Positions 47,600 to 58,131 of a stretch of 64,000 bases of DNA are shown piece after piece. The translations under genes and the position numbers were made by a program. How positions within the stretch are numbered: the first letter of the stretch is position 1; each line of letters opens with the position of its first letter. The DNA lies in assembly GCF_004328705.1 (NCBI RefSeq), contig NZ_CP035319.1, positions 4,650,001 to 4,714,000 on the forward strand, given 5' to 3'. This DNA is from Rhodococcus sp. ABRD24 (GTDB taxonomy: Bacteria > Actinomycetota > Actinomycetes > Mycobacteriales > Mycobacteriaceae). The notes beneath the pieces are model-generated. The model had not been told where the DNA came from. It worked only from the letters and a program-made list of their open reading frames with translations, and ran no database searches.

Positions 47600-48046
47600 T
47601 CACGGTTGACCGGGGAACGCCACGGTCGGAGGTGTGATCCCGAGGATCGAACGCCAATTCGCCACGCGCAGAGTGGCTTCGGTGAGTGCGACGATGGCGA
47701 CTTCGCGGGTGTGCTCGGACTGGCTGCGTTCGATCACCGAACGCCAGGCGACGGCCGTGTCCGCCTCGACCTGTGCGGCGAGTTGCGCGGCGGAGATGGG
47801 GTCGGTAACCGGGAACGGCACCGCGTACCCGGCCTGCGGTTCGGGCGCGTCGACGCTGGCCGCGATCAGGGCGTCGCGAGTGGCATTGCGCCGCGCCCGG
47901 TGAGCTGCGGTGTTCGCGGCCACCAGATCCGTGCGGTTGGCGTTGGAGAATGCCGCCACCAGTCCGTACGCGAAGATCGCCGCGTACTCGGCGTTGAGCG
48001 CGTCGATCAGGGCCTGCTGCTCCGGTCCGAGGCCTCGTGTACTCAT
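47600..48046 (-). CDS. DUF4439 ferritin-like protein
   Basis: Mostly helical protein of 148 residues (EQQALIDALNAEYAAIFAYG, HRARRNATRDALIAASV, EADTAVAWRSVIERSQ), matching DUF4439, a ferritin-like four-helix domain whose function is not established. The ATG at 48044-48046 overlaps the lipoprotein stop by 4 bp. A similar alanine-rich gene pair lies next to rimP in mycobacteria (Rv2843/Rv2844 region), so linkage to the rimP-nusA block looks ancient. Confidence 0.75.
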   Translation of the reverse strand: MSTRGLGPEQQALIDALNAEYAAIFAYGLVAAFSNANRTDLVAANTAAHRARRNATRDALIAASVDAPEPQAGYAVPFPVTDPISAAQLAAQVEADTAVAWRSVIERSQSEHTREVAIVALTEATLRVANWRSILGITPPTVAFPGQP

Positions 48047-48543
48047 GGCAGCAACACCGCCTGCTGGGCGGCGCACGCGGCGCTGATCGAACCGAGGAGC
48101 CCCGCACGGTAGCCGGACTGGGTGCGGGCGAGCTGCGCGGCGTCCCGTTGCACGGACGCGAGGTCTGCACGCAGCTGAGCGAGGGTGGGCGGCGCCGCGA
48201 CCGGCGGTGTCGTGGTCGCCGAGGTCGTCGACGCGGCGGCCCGGGCTATCTCGGCGTCGAGTGCGTCAGCGTGTGCGGTGCGCTCTGCCGCGACGATGCC
48301 CAGTGCGCCCGCCAGGCCGGGATTGGCCGCAATCGCAGTGGTCGCGTTCACCGCGTCGCGCCGGGCCAGCTCGGCCTGGGTGGAGAGCGCATCGATCGCG
48401 GCCGGACTGTCGGACGCCCCGGGGTCCGAGCAGCTCGCAGTCAGGGAGATCACGGCGGAACCGAGTGCGGTACTGCCGGCGACGCGCAGGGCACTGCGCC
48501 GCGACAGTGTGGAGGTTGGGGAGGTGAGGAAGGGCGTTCGCAC
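48043..48543 (-). CDS. Probable Tat-exported lipoprotein, coupled to DUF4439 gene
   Basis: Protein of about 166 residues from the GTG at 48541-48543. The N-terminus has a twin-arginine motif (LSRRSALRV), a hydrophobic stretch and a lipobox LTASC, so it is probably exported by Tat and anchored by lipid at the Cys. The mature part is Ala-rich and helical with TLAQLRADLASVQRDAAQLA. No strong Shine-Dalgarno is seen and the frame is open upstream, so the start is tentative. It diverges from rimP. Function unknown; likely a partner of the ferritin-like protein. Confidence 0.65.
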   Translation of the reverse strand: MRTPFLTSPTSTLSRRSALRVAGSTALGSAVISLTASCSDPGASDSPAAIDALSTQAELARRDAVNATTAIAANPGLAGALGIVAAERTAHADALDAEIARAAASTTSATTTPPVAAPPTLAQLRADLASVQRDAAQLARTQSGYRAGLLGSISAACAAQQAVLLP

Positions 48544-48762
48544 TCGATCATCGTGCCAGGAGTCGGAATGATCCCTGATACCGAGCAGGTCGCACCGGAG
48601 AGCCGGGTCCGGACGGCTGGTCACGACCAGTCTGAAACCGCGATACCCTGATAACTCCACAGTCCGCCTGTGGTGTGTGCCGTCTTGCCACGATGAAGCG
48701 ACCTCAGGGTCGGCGCCGCCACACGTCAGTCATGACCACAACTGAAGCGAGGAGCGTCCGAG

Positions 48763-49326
48763 ATGCCGGTGCCGTCAAAGGAGAGGGTGATCGAGCTTCT
48801 CGCCGATCCGATCCAGCGCGAGGGCTACGACCTCGAGGACGTCGCGGTCACTCTCGCCGGCCGACACAGTTCCGTGCGCGTCATGGTCGACAGTGACTCC
48901 GGGCTCGAGCTCGACGAGGTCGCTCGGCTGAGCCATGTCATCTCCGAGGTTTTCGACGCAGTCTCCGACTTCGGGGAGTCGCCGTACACGCTGGAAGTGA
49001 CGTCGCCGGGGATCGATCGCCCCCTCACCGAGGACCGGCACTGGCGGCGCGCTCGCGGTCGCAAGGCTCTGATCGAGCTCGAATCGGAGTCGGTGACCGG
49101 TCGGATCGGTCAGCTGGGCGACGGTGCCGTCGATGTCGTCGTGGGTGGTAAGGGTGGTCCGGCGGTGCGCCGGGTGGAACTGAAAGATGTCAGGAAAGCT
49201 GTTGTGCAGGTGGAGTTCTCGCGTCCCGATGCGAGGGAACTCGAGCTAGCGGGAGGGATCCCGGAAGGTCGTGTCGCGCCTGCGGACGCTGAAGCGTCAT
49301 ACGAGGTAGAGGAGTCGGACAAGTGA
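48763..49326 (+). CDS. rimP: Ribosome maturation factor RimP
   Basis: Protein of 187 residues needed for 30S maturation. The N-terminal domain ([34 protein letters not shown]) and [22 protein letters not shown] are typical, followed by an SH3-like C-terminal domain and an acidic tail. ATG with GAGGAG upstream. It overlaps nusA by 4 bp and starts the translation-transcription operon. Confidence 0.95.
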   Translation: MPVPSKERVIELLADPIQREGYDLEDVAVTLAGRHSSVRVMVDSDSGLELDEVARLSHVISEVFDAVSDFGESPYTLEVTSPGIDRPLTEDRHWRRARGRKALIELESESVTGRIGQLGDGAVDVVVGGKGGPAVRRVELKDVRKAVVQVEFSRPDARELELAGGIPEGRVAPADAEASYEVEESDK

Positions 49327-50354
49327 ATATCGATATCGCCGCGCTGCGGGCTATCGAGGCGGACAAGGGTATTTCGGCGGGCACGATCATTTCGGCGATC
49401 GAAACCGCACTGCTCACCGCCTATCGTCATACCGAGGGCCACCAGCCCCATGCCCGCATCGACGTCGACACCAAGTCCGGCATCGTTCGCGTGATGGCGC
49501 ACGAGGTCGACATGGACGGCAACAGGGTTGGCGAGGAGTGGGACGACACCCCCGAGGGATTCGGGCGGATTGCGGCCACCACTGCACGCCAGGTGATTCT
49601 CCAGCGGCTTCGGGATGCGGAACACGAGCGCAGCTTCGGCGAGTTCGCCACTCACGAAGGTGAGATCGTCGGTGGCGTCATCCAGCGAGACAACCGCGCG
49701 AACGCCCGCGGCATGGTCGTGGTGCGGATCGGTAGCGAGGCGAACGGCGCTGAGGGACTGATCCCGCCGGCGGAGCAGGTTCCCGGGGAGACCTACGAGC
49801 ACGGCGAGCGAATCAAGTGCTATGTGGTCGGGGTCTCCCGCGGTCAGCGCGGCCCTCAGATCACGTTGTCCCGGACGCACCCGAATCTGGTGCGCAAGCT
49901 GTTCGCACTCGAGGTGCCCGAGATCGCAGATGGTTCCGTCGACATCGTTGCCGTCGCCCGTGAGTCCGGGCACAGGTCGAAGATCGCCGTTCATTCCCGC
50001 GTGCAGGGTCTCAATGCGAAGGGCGCATGCATCGGCCCGATGGGTCAGCGTGTCCGCAATGTGATGAGCGAACTCGCTGGCGAGAAGATCGACATCATCG
50101 ACTACGACGAGGATCCGGCGAGGTTCGTCGGGAACGCGCTGTCGCCATCCAAAGTGGTGTCCGTCACTGTCGTCGACCCCGAGGCGCGTGCGGCGAGGGT
50201 CGTCGTTCCCGACTTCCAGCTCTCGCTGGCGATCGGCAAAGAGGGACAAAATGCACGTCTGGCTGCACGGTTGACCGGGTGGCGCATCGACATCCGCAGT
50301 GATGCCGTACCGGGACCCGAGTCACAGGTCGGTCGCGAAACGACAGGTGCTTAG
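49323..50354 (+). CDS. nusA: Transcription termination/antitermination factor NusA
   Basis: NusA of 343 residues: N-terminal RNA-polymerase-binding domain (1-120), S1 domain ([19 protein letters not shown] onward) and two KH domains ([38 protein letters not shown]). It lacks the C-terminal acidic repeats of E. coli, as usual in actinobacteria. GTG start overlaps rimP by 4 bp. Confidence 0.96.
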   Translation: MNIDIAALRAIEADKGISAGTIISAIETALLTAYRHTEGHQPHARIDVDTKSGIVRVMAHEVDMDGNRVGEEWDDTPEGFGRIAATTARQVILQRLRDAEHERSFGEFATHEGEIVGGVIQRDNRANARGMVVVRIGSEANGAEGLIPPAEQVPGETYEHGERIKCYVVGVSRGQRGPQITLSRTHPNLVRKLFALEVPEIADGSVDIVAVARESGHRSKIAVHSRVQGLNAKGACIGPMGQRVRNVMSELAGEKIDIIDYDEDPARFVGNALSPSKVVSVTVVDPEARAARVVVPDFQLSLAIGKEGQNARLAARLTGWRIDIRSDAVPGPESQVGRETTGA

Positions 50355-50398
50355 GAACGGAATGCGGAGATCAGGGCAAGACAGCGGTAGAGTGGTCG

Positions 50399-50734
50399 AT
50401 GGTTCAGCGTGAACTGTCTGTGTCGACGCGTGCCCGAGCCGGTGAACCGGTCCGGACATGTGTCGGATGCAGACAGAAAGGGCTGGCCGCCGATCTGCTC
50501 AGGGTCGTGGCTCGGGAGGCCGAATCCGAAGGGTTCGCTCTCGTTCCCGATCCGAAGCGCAGGCTCCCAGGGCGAGGTGCGTGGCTGCACCCTGACCCCA
50601 AGTGTCTGAGCGAAGCGGCACGGCGCCGAGCATTCGGCAGAGCACTGCGGGTGTCCGGAAGTCTGGATTCCTCGGAACTCGACCATCTGGTCGGGGCAGT
50701 CGAGTTATCGGAGGCGGGTCACTCGGGCCTGTGA
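50399..50734 (+). CDS. ylxR: YlxR-family RNA-binding protein
   Basis: Protein of 111 residues with the DUF448 signature PVRTCVGCRQKGLAADLLRVV and GRGAWLHPDPKCLSEA. The family is small, basic and regulates transcription or RNase P activity in the bacteria studied. ATG at 50399 has no clear Shine-Dalgarno. It lies between nusA (44 bp) and infB (206 bp). Confidence 0.9.
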   Translation: MVQRELSVSTRARAGEPVRTCVGCRQKGLAADLLRVVAREAESEGFALVPDPKRRLPGRGAWLHPDPKCLSEAARRRAFGRALRVSGSLDSSELDHLVGAVELSEAGHSGL

Positions 50735-50940
50735 AGATGGGACAGTGGCCACGCAGGACGTTTAGTACTCGAGACCCCTCGAGATGGCAGTACCGGCTCG
50801 GGAATGTCGAGAAGTACCTCGAAGAGAACAGGCACAAGCACTCATGAGCACACCGTGAAGCACCAGCGATGAACGTCCATCGGAGATAAACCGAGGTCGT
50901 GCGGGCAACCAGCCGCTCGGCCTCTCAGTAGAGGAGAGCA

Positions 50941-53832
50941 GTGGCAGGCAAAGCCCGCGTGCACGAGTTGGCGAAAGAACTCGGTGTCACAAGTAAGGAA
51001 CTACTCGCACGGCTCAAGGAGCAGGGCGAGTTCGTGAAGTCGGCGTCCTCCACGGTGGAGGCCCCCGTCGCCCGACGTCTACGGGAATCGTTCCCGTCCG
51101 CAAAGTCGAAGTCCGAGGGATCGGACAGCGCCCCGCGAACGGCCGCGAAGCCAGGCGCCCCCGCGCCCAAGCCCGGTGGCCCGCGCCCCGGTCCCAAACC
51201 CGCTCCGGCTGCTCCCGCAGCTCCGGTAGTGGAAACCCCCAGCGTTCCCGCCGCGTCGGCTGCTCCGGCAGCGCAGACGCCCGCACCGCGTCCGGGCCCG
51301 GCTGCGGCTCCGGCCGCCAAGCCGGCTCCCCAGGCCCCCGCGGCGCCGGCTCCCGCGCCGCAGGCCCCGGCTACTCCGGCAGCCTCGGCACCACAGGCCC
51401 CCGCTGCTCCGGCAGCTCCCGGGCCCAAGCCGGGTGGCCCGCGCCCCGGTCCCAAGCCGCCGCGTGTGGGTAACAACCCGTACTCCTCGGCTCCGGCAGA
51501 ACGTCCGGCTCCGCGTCCGGCTCCCGGGGCCCCGCGTCCCGGTGCCCCGCGGCCCGGTCCGCAGGGTGGAGCGCCGCGCCCCGGTGCGCCGCGTCCGGCC
51601 TCCGGCCCCGGCGGCCCCCGCCCCGCGGCACAGGGCGGACCCCGTCCCAGCCCCGGCTCCATGCCTCCTCGGCCCAGCCCTGGCGCCATGCCGGCTCGCT
51701 CGGCTCGACCGGCACCCGGCGCCGGCCGTCCCGGTGGCGGCCGTCCCGGCGCTCCCGGTGGTCGTCCCGGTGGCGGCGGTGGTGGCGGCTACCGCGGTGG
51801 CGGTGCTCCCGGTGCCGGTGCTCCCGGCGCAGGTGCTGGTGCAGGTGCAGGTGCACCCGGTGGTTTCCGCGGTCGTCCCGGTGGCGGTGGCGGTCGCCCG
51901 GGTGGTCGTGGCGGTGCAGCGGGCGCGTTCGGTCGTCCCGGCGGTGCTCCGCGTCGCGGTCGTAAGTCGAAGCGGCAGAAGCGGCAGGAATACGATTCCA
52001 TGCAGGCGCCCGCCGTCGGCGGCGTGCGGTTGCCCCGCGGTAACGGCGAGACCATCCGTCTCGCCCGCGGCGCTTCCCTGTCCGACTTCGCCGAGAAGAT
52101 CGACGCGAATCCGGCAGCATTGGTCCAGGCGCTGTTCAACCTCGGCGAGATGGTCACAGCCACTCAGTCGGTGAACGACGAGACCCTCGAGCTGCTCGGC
52201 GGCGAGATGAACTACGTCGTCCAGGTCGTGAGCCCCGAGGACGAGGACCGCGAGCTGCTCGAATCGTTCGATCTCACCTACGGGGAGGACGCGGGCGACG
52301 AAGAGGACCTCATGTCTCGTCCGCCGGTGGTCACCGTCATGGGTCACGTCGACCATGGCAAGACTCGCCTACTCGATACGATCCGTAAGGCCAATGTCCG
52401 CGAGGGCGAGGCCGGTGGCATCACCCAGCACATCGGTGCCTACCAGGTGCTGACCGAGCTGGACGGCAACGAGCGTCTGGTGACGTTCATCGATACCCCG
52501 GGTCACGAGGCGTTCACCGCAATGCGTGCACGTGGTGCCAAGGCCACCGACATCGCGATTCTCGTGGTCGCGGCCGACGATGGCGTCATGCCGCAGACGG
52601 TGGAGGCGATCAACCACGCCCAGGCGGCCGACGTGCCGATCGTGGTCGCGGTGAACAAGATCGACAAGGAGGGGGCCAACCCCGACAAGATCCGCCAGCA
52701 GCTCACCGAGTACGGCCTCGTCACCGAGGAGTACGGCGGCGACACCATGTTCGTCGACATCTCGGCCAAGCAGGGCACCAACATCGATGCCCTCCTGGAA
52801 GCTGTGCTGTTGACCGCGGACGCCTCCCTGGATCTGCGCGCGAACCCGGACATGGATGCCCAGGGTGTCGCGATCGAGGCTCACCTCGACCGTGGCCGTG
52901 GCCCGGTGTCCACCGTGCTCATCCAGCGCGGCACTCTGCGGGTCGGCGACTCGATCGTCGCGGGCGACGCTTACGGCCGCGTTCGGCGCATGGTCGACGA
53001 GCACGGCGAGGATGTCGTGGAGGCGCTGCCGTCGCGGCCCGTCCAGGTCATCGGCTTCACGTCGGTTCCCGGTGCAGGCGACAACCTGCTCGTGGTCGAC
53101 GAGGACCGGATCGCCCGGCAGATCGCGGATCGCCGCAATGCACGCAAGCGCAACGCGCTCGCGGCACGCAGCCGCAAGCGCATCAGCCTCGAGGATCTGG
53201 ATGCGGCGCTCAAGGAGACGAGCGAGCTCAACCTCATCCTCAAGGGTGACAACTCCGGCACCGTGGAGGCGCTTGAAGAGGCCCTCATGGGGATCCAGAT
53301 CGACGACGAGGTACAGCTGCGGGTCATCGATCGCGGTGTCGGTGGAATCACCGAGACCAACGTCAACCTGGCGTCGGCCTCCAACGCGATCATCATCGGC
53401 TTCAACGTCCGTGCCGAAGGCAAGGCGACGGAGCTGGCGAACCGCGAAGGCGTCGACATCCGGTACTACTCGGTGATCTACCAGGCCATCGACGAGATCG
53501 AGATGGCGCTCAAGGGCATGCTCAAGCCGATCTACGAAGAGGTGGAGCTCGGTAAGGCCGAGATCCGCGCGATGTTCCGTTCCTCGAAGATCGGAAACAT
53601 CGCTGGTTGCCTCGTCACCTCGGGCTTCATCCGTCGCAATGCGAAGGCACGTCTGCTGCGCGACAACAAGGTGATCGCCGAGACCGTCACCATCTCCTCG
53701 CTCAAGCGGGAGAAGGACGATGTGACCGAGGCTCGCGAAGGCTACGAGTGTGGTCTGACCGTCACGTACTCCGACATCAAGGTCGGCGACGTGATCGAGG
53801 CCTACGAGCTTCGCGAGAAGCCGCGGGACTAG
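50941..53832 (+). CDS. infB: Translation initiation factor IF-2
   Basis: IF-2 of 963 residues. After the N-terminal helix domain ([20 protein letters not shown]) comes a Pro/Ala/Gly/Arg-rich disordered region (about 60-345), then the conserved IF2 N2 part and the G domain: GHVDHGKT (467-474), DTPGHEAF and NKID. C-terminal domains bind fMet-tRNA. GTG start with GAGGAG five bases upstream. The long disordered segment is common in high-GC actinobacteria; its repeats ([13 protein letters not shown]) may vary in length between strains. Confidence 0.96.
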   Translation: MAGKARVHELAKELGVTSKELLARLKEQGEFVKSASSTVEAPVARRLRESFPSAKSKSEGSDSAPRTAAKPGAPAPKPGGPRPGPKPAPAAPAAPVVETPSVPAASAAPAAQTPAPRPGPAAAPAAKPAPQAPAAPAPAPQAPATPAASAPQAPAAPAAPGPKPGGPRPGPKPPRVGNNPYSSAPAERPAPRPAPGAPRPGAPRPGPQGGAPRPGAPRPASGPGGPRPAAQGGPRPSPGSMPPRPSPGAMPARSARPAPGAGRPGGGRPGAPGGRPGGGGGGGYRGGGAPGAGAPGAGAGAGAGAPGGFRGRPGGGGGRPGGRGGAAGAFGRPGGAPRRGRKSKRQKRQEYDSMQAPAVGGVRLPRGNGETIRLARGASLSDFAEKIDANPAALVQALFNLGEMVTATQSVNDETLELLGGEMNYVVQVVSPEDEDRELLESFDLTYGEDAGDEEDLMSRPPVVTVMGHVDHGKTRLLDTIRKANVREGEAGGITQHIGAYQVLTELDGNERLVTFIDTPGHEAFTAMRARGAKATDIAILVVAADDGVMPQTVEAINHAQAADVPIVVAVNKIDKEGANPDKIRQQLTEYGLVTEEYGGDTMFVDISAKQGTNIDALLEAVLLTADASLDLRANPDMDAQGVAIEAHLDRGRGPVSTVLIQRGTLRVGDSIVAGDAYGRVRRMVDEHGEDVVEALPSRPVQVIGFTSVPGAGDNLLVVDEDRIARQIADRRNARKRNALAARSRKRISLEDLDAALKETSELNLILKGDNSGTVEALEEALMGIQIDDEVQLRVIDRGVGGITETNVNLASASNAIIIGFNVRAEGKATELANREGVDIRYYSVIYQAIDEIEMALKGMLKPIYEEVELGKAEIRAMFRSSKIGNIAGCLVTSGFIRRNAKARLLRDNKVIAETVTISSLKREKDDVTEAREGYECGLTVTYSDIKVGDVIEAYELREKPRD

Positions 53833-53841
53833 TAACGCTGT

Positions 53842-53887
53842 AACGTGTCCCTCCCCGGCGGCGTGAGTCGCCGGGGAGGGACACGTT
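53842..53887 (+). terminator. Strong hairpin terminator after infB
   Basis: A perfect 19-bp inverted repeat (53842-53860 and 53869-53887) with an eight-base loop begins 10 bp after the infB stop. Without a T-run it resembles actinobacterial I-shaped terminators, and it separates infB from the DUF503-rbfA group, which must then have another promoter or depend on read-through. Confidence 0.85.
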
Positions 53888-53928
53888 GGCGGTCCCGGGA
53901 ATCGACACGGCTCACCGGAGGAGGCCTG

Positions 53929-54219
53929 GTGTATCTCGGTGCGCTCGAGATGGACATCCTGTTCGGGGATGTTCGGTCGCTGAAGGAGAAGCGGTCGCTG
54001 GTGCGGCCCATCCTGACCGAGCTGCGCCGATTCGCGGTGTCCGCTGCGGAGACCGGAGAACAGGACCGCTACCGGAGGGCCCTGCTCGGAATCGCGATGG
54101 CCAGCTCGACGGTGGATCACGTCCACGACGTGCTCGACCAGTGTGAGCGGCACGTTGCGGGTCGACCCGAATTGCAGTTACTGGCGGTACGGCGGAGGAT
54201 TTTCGGTCCGGAAGACTGA
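53929..54219 (+). CDS. DUF503 (YlxP-like) protein
   Basis: Protein of 96 residues, DUF503, with GALEMDILFGDVRSLKEKRSLVRPIL, typical at the start. GTG at 53929 follows GGAGGAGG. In Bacillus YlxP sits in the same operon and is linked to ribosome assembly, but its role is poorly known. Conserved placement between infB and rbfA supports a translation role. Confidence 0.88.
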   Translation: MYLGALEMDILFGDVRSLKEKRSLVRPILTELRRFAVSAAETGEQDRYRRALLGIAMASSTVDHVHDVLDQCERHVAGRPELQLLAVRRRIFGPED

Positions 54220-54327
54220 CACTGTCACGAACCGATGCCGGGTCGCTCGCGAACCGGCAGGAATCATCATTGTTCGGATGCCCCGGGCCATCGGCCACGG
54301 GCTGTCAGGGAGAGGAGACTGGTTGCC

Positions 54328-54813
54328 ATGGCTGATCCTGCACGGGCACGCCGGCTCGCGAAGCGAATCAACACCATCGTTGCGACGGCGATCGACCACG
54401 AGATCAAGGATCCGCGGCTGGCGTTCGTGACCATTACCGACGCGAAAGTGACCGCGGACCTGCACGACGCCACCATCTACTACACCGTGATGGGCGAGGA
54501 CCTGGACTCCGAGCCCGACGTGGCAGCCGCGGCGGCGGGGCTCGAGAAGGCCAAGGGCGTGCTGCGCTCGAAAGTCGGCGCCGGTACCGGCGTGCGGTTC
54601 ACCCCGACGCTGACCTTCGTCGCGGACACGGTTCCGGACACAGCTCGGCACATGGAGGAGCTGCTCGCGCGGGCGCGGGCCGCGGACGATGCCGTCGCGC
54701 AGGCTCGGGCCGGCGCGAAGCCCGCCGGTGATGCCGATCCGTACAAGGAGCCGCGTACCGCGGGCGATGGCGAACCGGCCGGCGGGGACGCGTCCTCACC
54801 CGAGGACGACTGA
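54328..54813 (+). CDS. rbfA: Ribosome-binding factor A
   Basis: Cold-shock 30S maturation factor, 161 residues, with the KH-like domain ([41 protein letters not shown]) and [23 protein letters not shown]. The C-terminal 45 residues are acidic and Gly/Pro-rich, absent in many homologues. AGAGGAG upstream of ATG. Confidence 0.95.
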   Translation: MADPARARRLAKRINTIVATAIDHEIKDPRLAFVTITDAKVTADLHDATIYYTVMGEDLDSEPDVAAAAAGLEKAKGVLRSKVGAGTGVRFTPTLTFVADTVPDTARHMEELLARARAADDAVAQARAGAKPAGDADPYKEPRTAGDGEPAGGDASSPEDD

Positions 54814-54826
54814 CCCGAGGCCGCCC

Positions 54827-55828
54827 ATGACCTACAGTCCGGACACCGCGCCACCGGCCCTCGCACCGCAGTTGCTGCAGCCACTGCAGGCGGTGGAGGT
54901 GCTGGCGTCGGCGACATCGGTAACGATCCTGTGCCACGTCCACCCCGACGCCGATACGATCGGTAGTGGTCTCGCCCTCGGAATCGCTTTCGAGCGCAAG
55001 GGTATTCCTGTTCAGGTGTCGTTTGCGGCGCCGGTCGAGCTGCCCGCCTCGATGCGTGAGCTTCCCGGGACTCACCTGATGGTCGCGCCCGACGCGGTCG
55101 CGGACGAGGTTGATCTTCTGGTCACCGTCGACTGTGGGAGCGCCGGCCGACTGGGCTCCCTCAGGAGTCGGTTGGACGGGGCCCGTCGGACGCTGGTCGT
55201 CGATCATCACCGCTCCAACACGAGGTTCGCCATGCTCAATCTGATCGACGAGTCGGCCGAGTCCACCACCGCGATACTGGCGCGACTGTTCGACCTGTGG
55301 GGCGTGACGATCGACGCCGACATCGCCCACTGCCTGTACGCCGGGCTGGTTACCGACACCGGGTCGTTCCGGTGGGTGCAGCCGGACAGTCACCTGCTGG
55401 CCAAGCGCCTCCTCGACACCGGCATCGACGGTGCCGGCATTGCCCGGCGCCTTCTCGACACCCATCCGTTCGGATGGCTGCCGATGCTCTCCTCGGTGCT
55501 CGGCTCGGCCACCCTTGTCACCGATGCCGCACACGGTGCCGGACTCGTGTACGCGCTGATCCGCTGCGCCGATTCGGCGGGACTGCGATCCGAGGAGGTG
55601 GAGAGCGTCATCGACATCGTGCGCACCACCTCCGAGGCCGAGGTCGCCGCAGTCTTCAAGGAGAGCGCGCCCGAGTCCTGGTCGGTGTCGCTGCGCTCGA
55701 AGGAGTCGGTGGACGTCTCGGCTGTCGCCGAGCGTCTCGGCGGCGGTGGGCATCGGTTCGCGGCAGGCTACACCGCGTCCGGCTCCGGCGAATCGGTCGT
55801 CGCCGCGTTACGCGAGGCACTCGACTGA
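54827..55828 (+). CDS. nrnA: DHH-family phosphoesterase (NrnA-like oligoribonuclease/pAp phosphatase)
   Basis: Protein of 333 residues. Metal ligands appear in HVHPDADTIGSG, VDCGS and the DHH motif VDHHRSN, with the DHHA1 substrate motif GGGGHRFAAG at the end. Homologues degrade short RNAs and 3'-phosphoadenosine-5'-phosphate; the mycobacterial one (Rv2837c) also cleaves cyclic di-AMP intermediates. It starts 13 bp after rbfA and ends at the dinF start. Confidence 0.93.
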   Translation: MTYSPDTAPPALAPQLLQPLQAVEVLASATSVTILCHVHPDADTIGSGLALGIAFERKGIPVQVSFAAPVELPASMRELPGTHLMVAPDAVADEVDLLVTVDCGSAGRLGSLRSRLDGARRTLVVDHHRSNTRFAMLNLIDESAESTTAILARLFDLWGVTIDADIAHCLYAGLVTDTGSFRWVQPDSHLLAKRLLDTGIDGAGIARRLLDTHPFGWLPMLSSVLGSATLVTDAAHGAGLVYALIRCADSAGLRSEEVESVIDIVRTTSEAEVAAVFKESAPESWSVSLRSKESVDVSAVAERLGGGGHRFAAGYTASGSGESVVAALREALD

Positions 55829-55829
55829 T

Positions 55830-57203
55830 TTGACCGAGACCACGGCGGACCCGGTGACCGCGGTTCCCGAGCCCGCGGAGGCCGGGCCCCGCACAATCCT
55901 TGCCCTCGCCTTGCCCGCGCTCGGGGTGCTCGCCGCGGAACCGCTCTACCTGCTGCTCGACATCGCCGTCGTCGGGTACGCCGGCGCCCTCGCACTCGCG
56001 GGCCTGGCCGTCGGCGGACTCGTCCTCGCCCAGGTCAGCACACAGCTGACTTTCCTGTCGTATGGCACGACGGCCCGCGCATCGCGCATGCACGGCGCCG
56101 GTCGGGAGCGGGACGCGGTGGGGGAGGGCGTCCAGGCAACGTGGCTCGCACTCGCGATCGGCGTGGTGCTGGTCGCGACGGTCCAGTTGCTCGCGGGCCC
56201 GATCACCGCACTCATCGCCGGTTCCGGCGACATCGCCGCCGAGGCCGAGCAGTGGCTGCGAATCGCGGTGCTCGGGGCGCCATTGATCTTGGTGGCGATG
56301 GCGGGCAACGGCTGGATGCGCGGCGTCCAGGACGCCATGCGACCGTTGCGGTTCGTGCTCGTCGGCCAGGCGATCTCCGCGGTGCTCTGCGTACTGCTCG
56401 TTCATGGGCTGGCGGGCGCACCACAGCTCGGGCTCGTGGGTTCGGCCGTCGCGAACGTGGCCGGCCAGACGGCATCGGCGCTGCTGTTCGGTGCGGCGTT
56501 GGTGCGTGCCGGGGTGCCGCTGCGCCCACGATGGACCGTCATGACTGCTCAGCTGGTCCTCGGTCGTGACCTCATCCTGCGGAGCATGGCGTTCCAGGCG
56601 TGTTTCCTGTCGGCGGCGGCCGTCGCGTCCCGGTTCGGTGCCGCGTCCGTCGCCGCCCACCACGTGGTGCTGCAGTTGTGGAACTTCGTGGCGCTCACCC
56701 TTGACTCGCTGGCGATCGCGGCGCAGGCGCTGGTCGGCGCTGCGCTGGGCCGTGGCCAGGTACGTGGCGCCACCCGGTTGGCGTGGCGTCTGACGCGCTG
56801 GTCGACGGTGTTCGCGACCGTGCTGGCGTTGGTGTTCGCGGCGGGGCACACGCAGATTCCGGCGTTGTTCACTCGCGATTCCGAGGTGCTTTACCAGACC
56901 TCCCTGGCGTGGTGGTTCTTCGTGTGCATCATGCCCGTCGCCGGTGTCGTCTTCGCACTCGACGGCGTCCTGCTCGGCGCCGGCGACGCCCGATTCCTGA
57001 GGACTGCGACGCTGACGTGCGCGTTGCTCGGATTCCTGCCGCTGATCTGGTCGTCACTAGTGTGGGACTGGGGGCTCGCCGGAATCTGGGCGGGGCTTAC
57101 GGTGTTCATCGTGCTGCGGATGGTCGCGGTGGTGTGGCGCACAGCGTCGGGCCGCTGGGCGGTCGCGGGTGCGGATCTGCAAGCGCAGACGTCGAAAGGG
57201 TAG
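55830..57203 (+). CDS. dinF: MATE-family efflux protein DinF
   Basis: MATE transporter of 457 residues with 12 hydrophobic helices in two similar halves (AEPLYLLLDIAVVGYAGALALAG; QACFLSAAAVASRFGAASVAAHH). The start is uncertain: TTG at 55830, just after the nrnA stop, or GTG at 55854. MATE proteins export cationic compounds by Na+ or H+ antiport. A dinF at this place in the operon is conserved in mycobacteria; why is unclear. Confidence 0.9.
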   Translation: MTETTADPVTAVPEPAEAGPRTILALALPALGVLAAEPLYLLLDIAVVGYAGALALAGLAVGGLVLAQVSTQLTFLSYGTTARASRMHGAGRERDAVGEGVQATWLALAIGVVLVATVQLLAGPITALIAGSGDIAAEAEQWLRIAVLGAPLILVAMAGNGWMRGVQDAMRPLRFVLVGQAISAVLCVLLVHGLAGAPQLGLVGSAVANVAGQTASALLFGAALVRAGVPLRPRWTVMTAQLVLGRDLILRSMAFQACFLSAAAVASRFGAASVAAHHVVLQLWNFVALTLDSLAIAAQALVGAALGRGQVRGATRLAWRLTRWSTVFATVLALVFAAGHTQIPALFTRDSEVLYQTSLAWWFFVCIMPVAGVVFALDGVLLGAGDARFLRTATLTCALLGFLPLIWSSLVWDWGLAGIWAGLTVFIVLRMVAVVWRTASGRWAVAGADLQAQTSKG

Positions 57204-57207
57204 GGGT

Positions 57208-58131
57208 GTGGCAGGCAAGCTGATGGCGGTGAGTGACACGCACGTCGGGCACCGGGGTAACCGGCCGATCACCGAGGAGATCTTCCCGGACTCACCCGAC
57301 GATTGGCTGATCGTTGCAGGAGACGTCTCCGAGAAGACCGATGACATCCGTTGGGCTCTGACGCTGCTGCGGAGCCGGTTCGCGAAGGTGATCTGGGTGC
57401 CGGGGAACCACGAGCTGTGGACCACCGCGAAGGACCCGGTCCAGATGCACGGGAAGGCGCGCTACGACCACCTCGTCGCGATGTGCCGCGAGATCGGCGT
57501 CATCACGCCCGAGGATCCGTACCCGGTGTGGGAGGGCGATGGCGGGCCGGTGACGATCGTGCCGATGTTCCTGCTGTACGACTACACGTTCCTGCCGGAC
57601 GGAGCCACCGACAAGGCGGACGGTCTGCGGATCGCGCGGGACAAGAACGTCGTCGCGACCGACGAGTTCCTGCTGTCGTCCGAGCCGTACGCGACGCGCG
57701 ACGCGTGGTGCCACGCGCGGCTCGAGGAGACTCGTGCCCGCCTGGATGCGCTGGATCCGGCGATCTCGACGATCCTGATCAATCACTTCCCGCTCGTGCG
57801 TCAGCCCACCGAGGTGCTGTTCTACCCGGAGTTCGCGCTGTGGTGCGGCACCGAGGCGACCAAGGACTGGCACACCCGTTACAACGCGCTGTGCTGTGTG
57901 TACGGACACCTCCACATTCCGCGCACCACGTACTACGACGGAGTCCGGTTCGAGGAGGTGTCGGTGGGTTACCCGCGTGAGTGGCAGCGTCGTGGCCTGC
58001 CGGCGAAGCTGCTGCGGCAGATCCTGCCGGTGCCCGAGTACGCGCCGGGCACACTGAACAAGTTCGGTGGTCACTTCACGATCACCGCAGAACAAGAAGC
58101 CGAGTACGAGCGAATGAGAGCACAGCGGTGA
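57208..58131 (+). CDS. Metallophosphoesterase
   Basis: Calcineurin-like phosphoesterase of 307 residues. Metal-binding motifs are visible in order: SDTHVGH, VAGDVSEK, PGNHELW, INHFPL and YGHLH. A homologue lies next to pptT in mycobacteria (Rv2795c). There it is described as a PPTase-linked hydrolase that removes phosphopantetheine from carrier proteins, which would counteract PptT; by context that is the best guess here. GTG start after a G-rich site. Confidence 0.88.
   Translation: MAGKLMAVSDTHVGHRGNRPITEEIFPDSPDDWLIVAGDVSEKTDDIRWALTLLRSRFAKVIWVPGNHELWTTAKDPVQMHGKARYDHLVAMCREIGVITPEDPYPVWEGDGGPVTIVPMFLLYDYTFLPDGATDKADGLRIARDKNVVATDEFLLSSEPYATRDAWCHARLEETRARLDALDPAISTILINHFPLVRQPTEVLFYPEFALWCGTEATKDWHTRYNALCCVYGHLHIPRTTYYDGVRFEEVSVGYPREWQRRGLPAKLLRQILPVPEYAPGTLNKFGGHFTITAEQEAEYERMRAQR

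Noticed and set aside
50735..50940. Small genes between ylxR and infB
   Set aside because: Short frames end at once (one starts at an ATG and stops after four codons); no Shine-Dalgarno plus homology. Probably an untranslated infB leader.
51150..51960. Tandem Pro/Ala/Gly coding repeats in infB as a mobile or CRISPR-like array
   Set aside because: No regular unit length or spacers; it is the disordered IF-2 N-terminus usual in actinobacteria.
52369..54153. Long minus-strand frame opposite infB and its terminator
   Set aside because: Codon pattern is the complement of IF-2; no Shine-Dalgarno, no domain, and it crosses a strong terminator hairpin.
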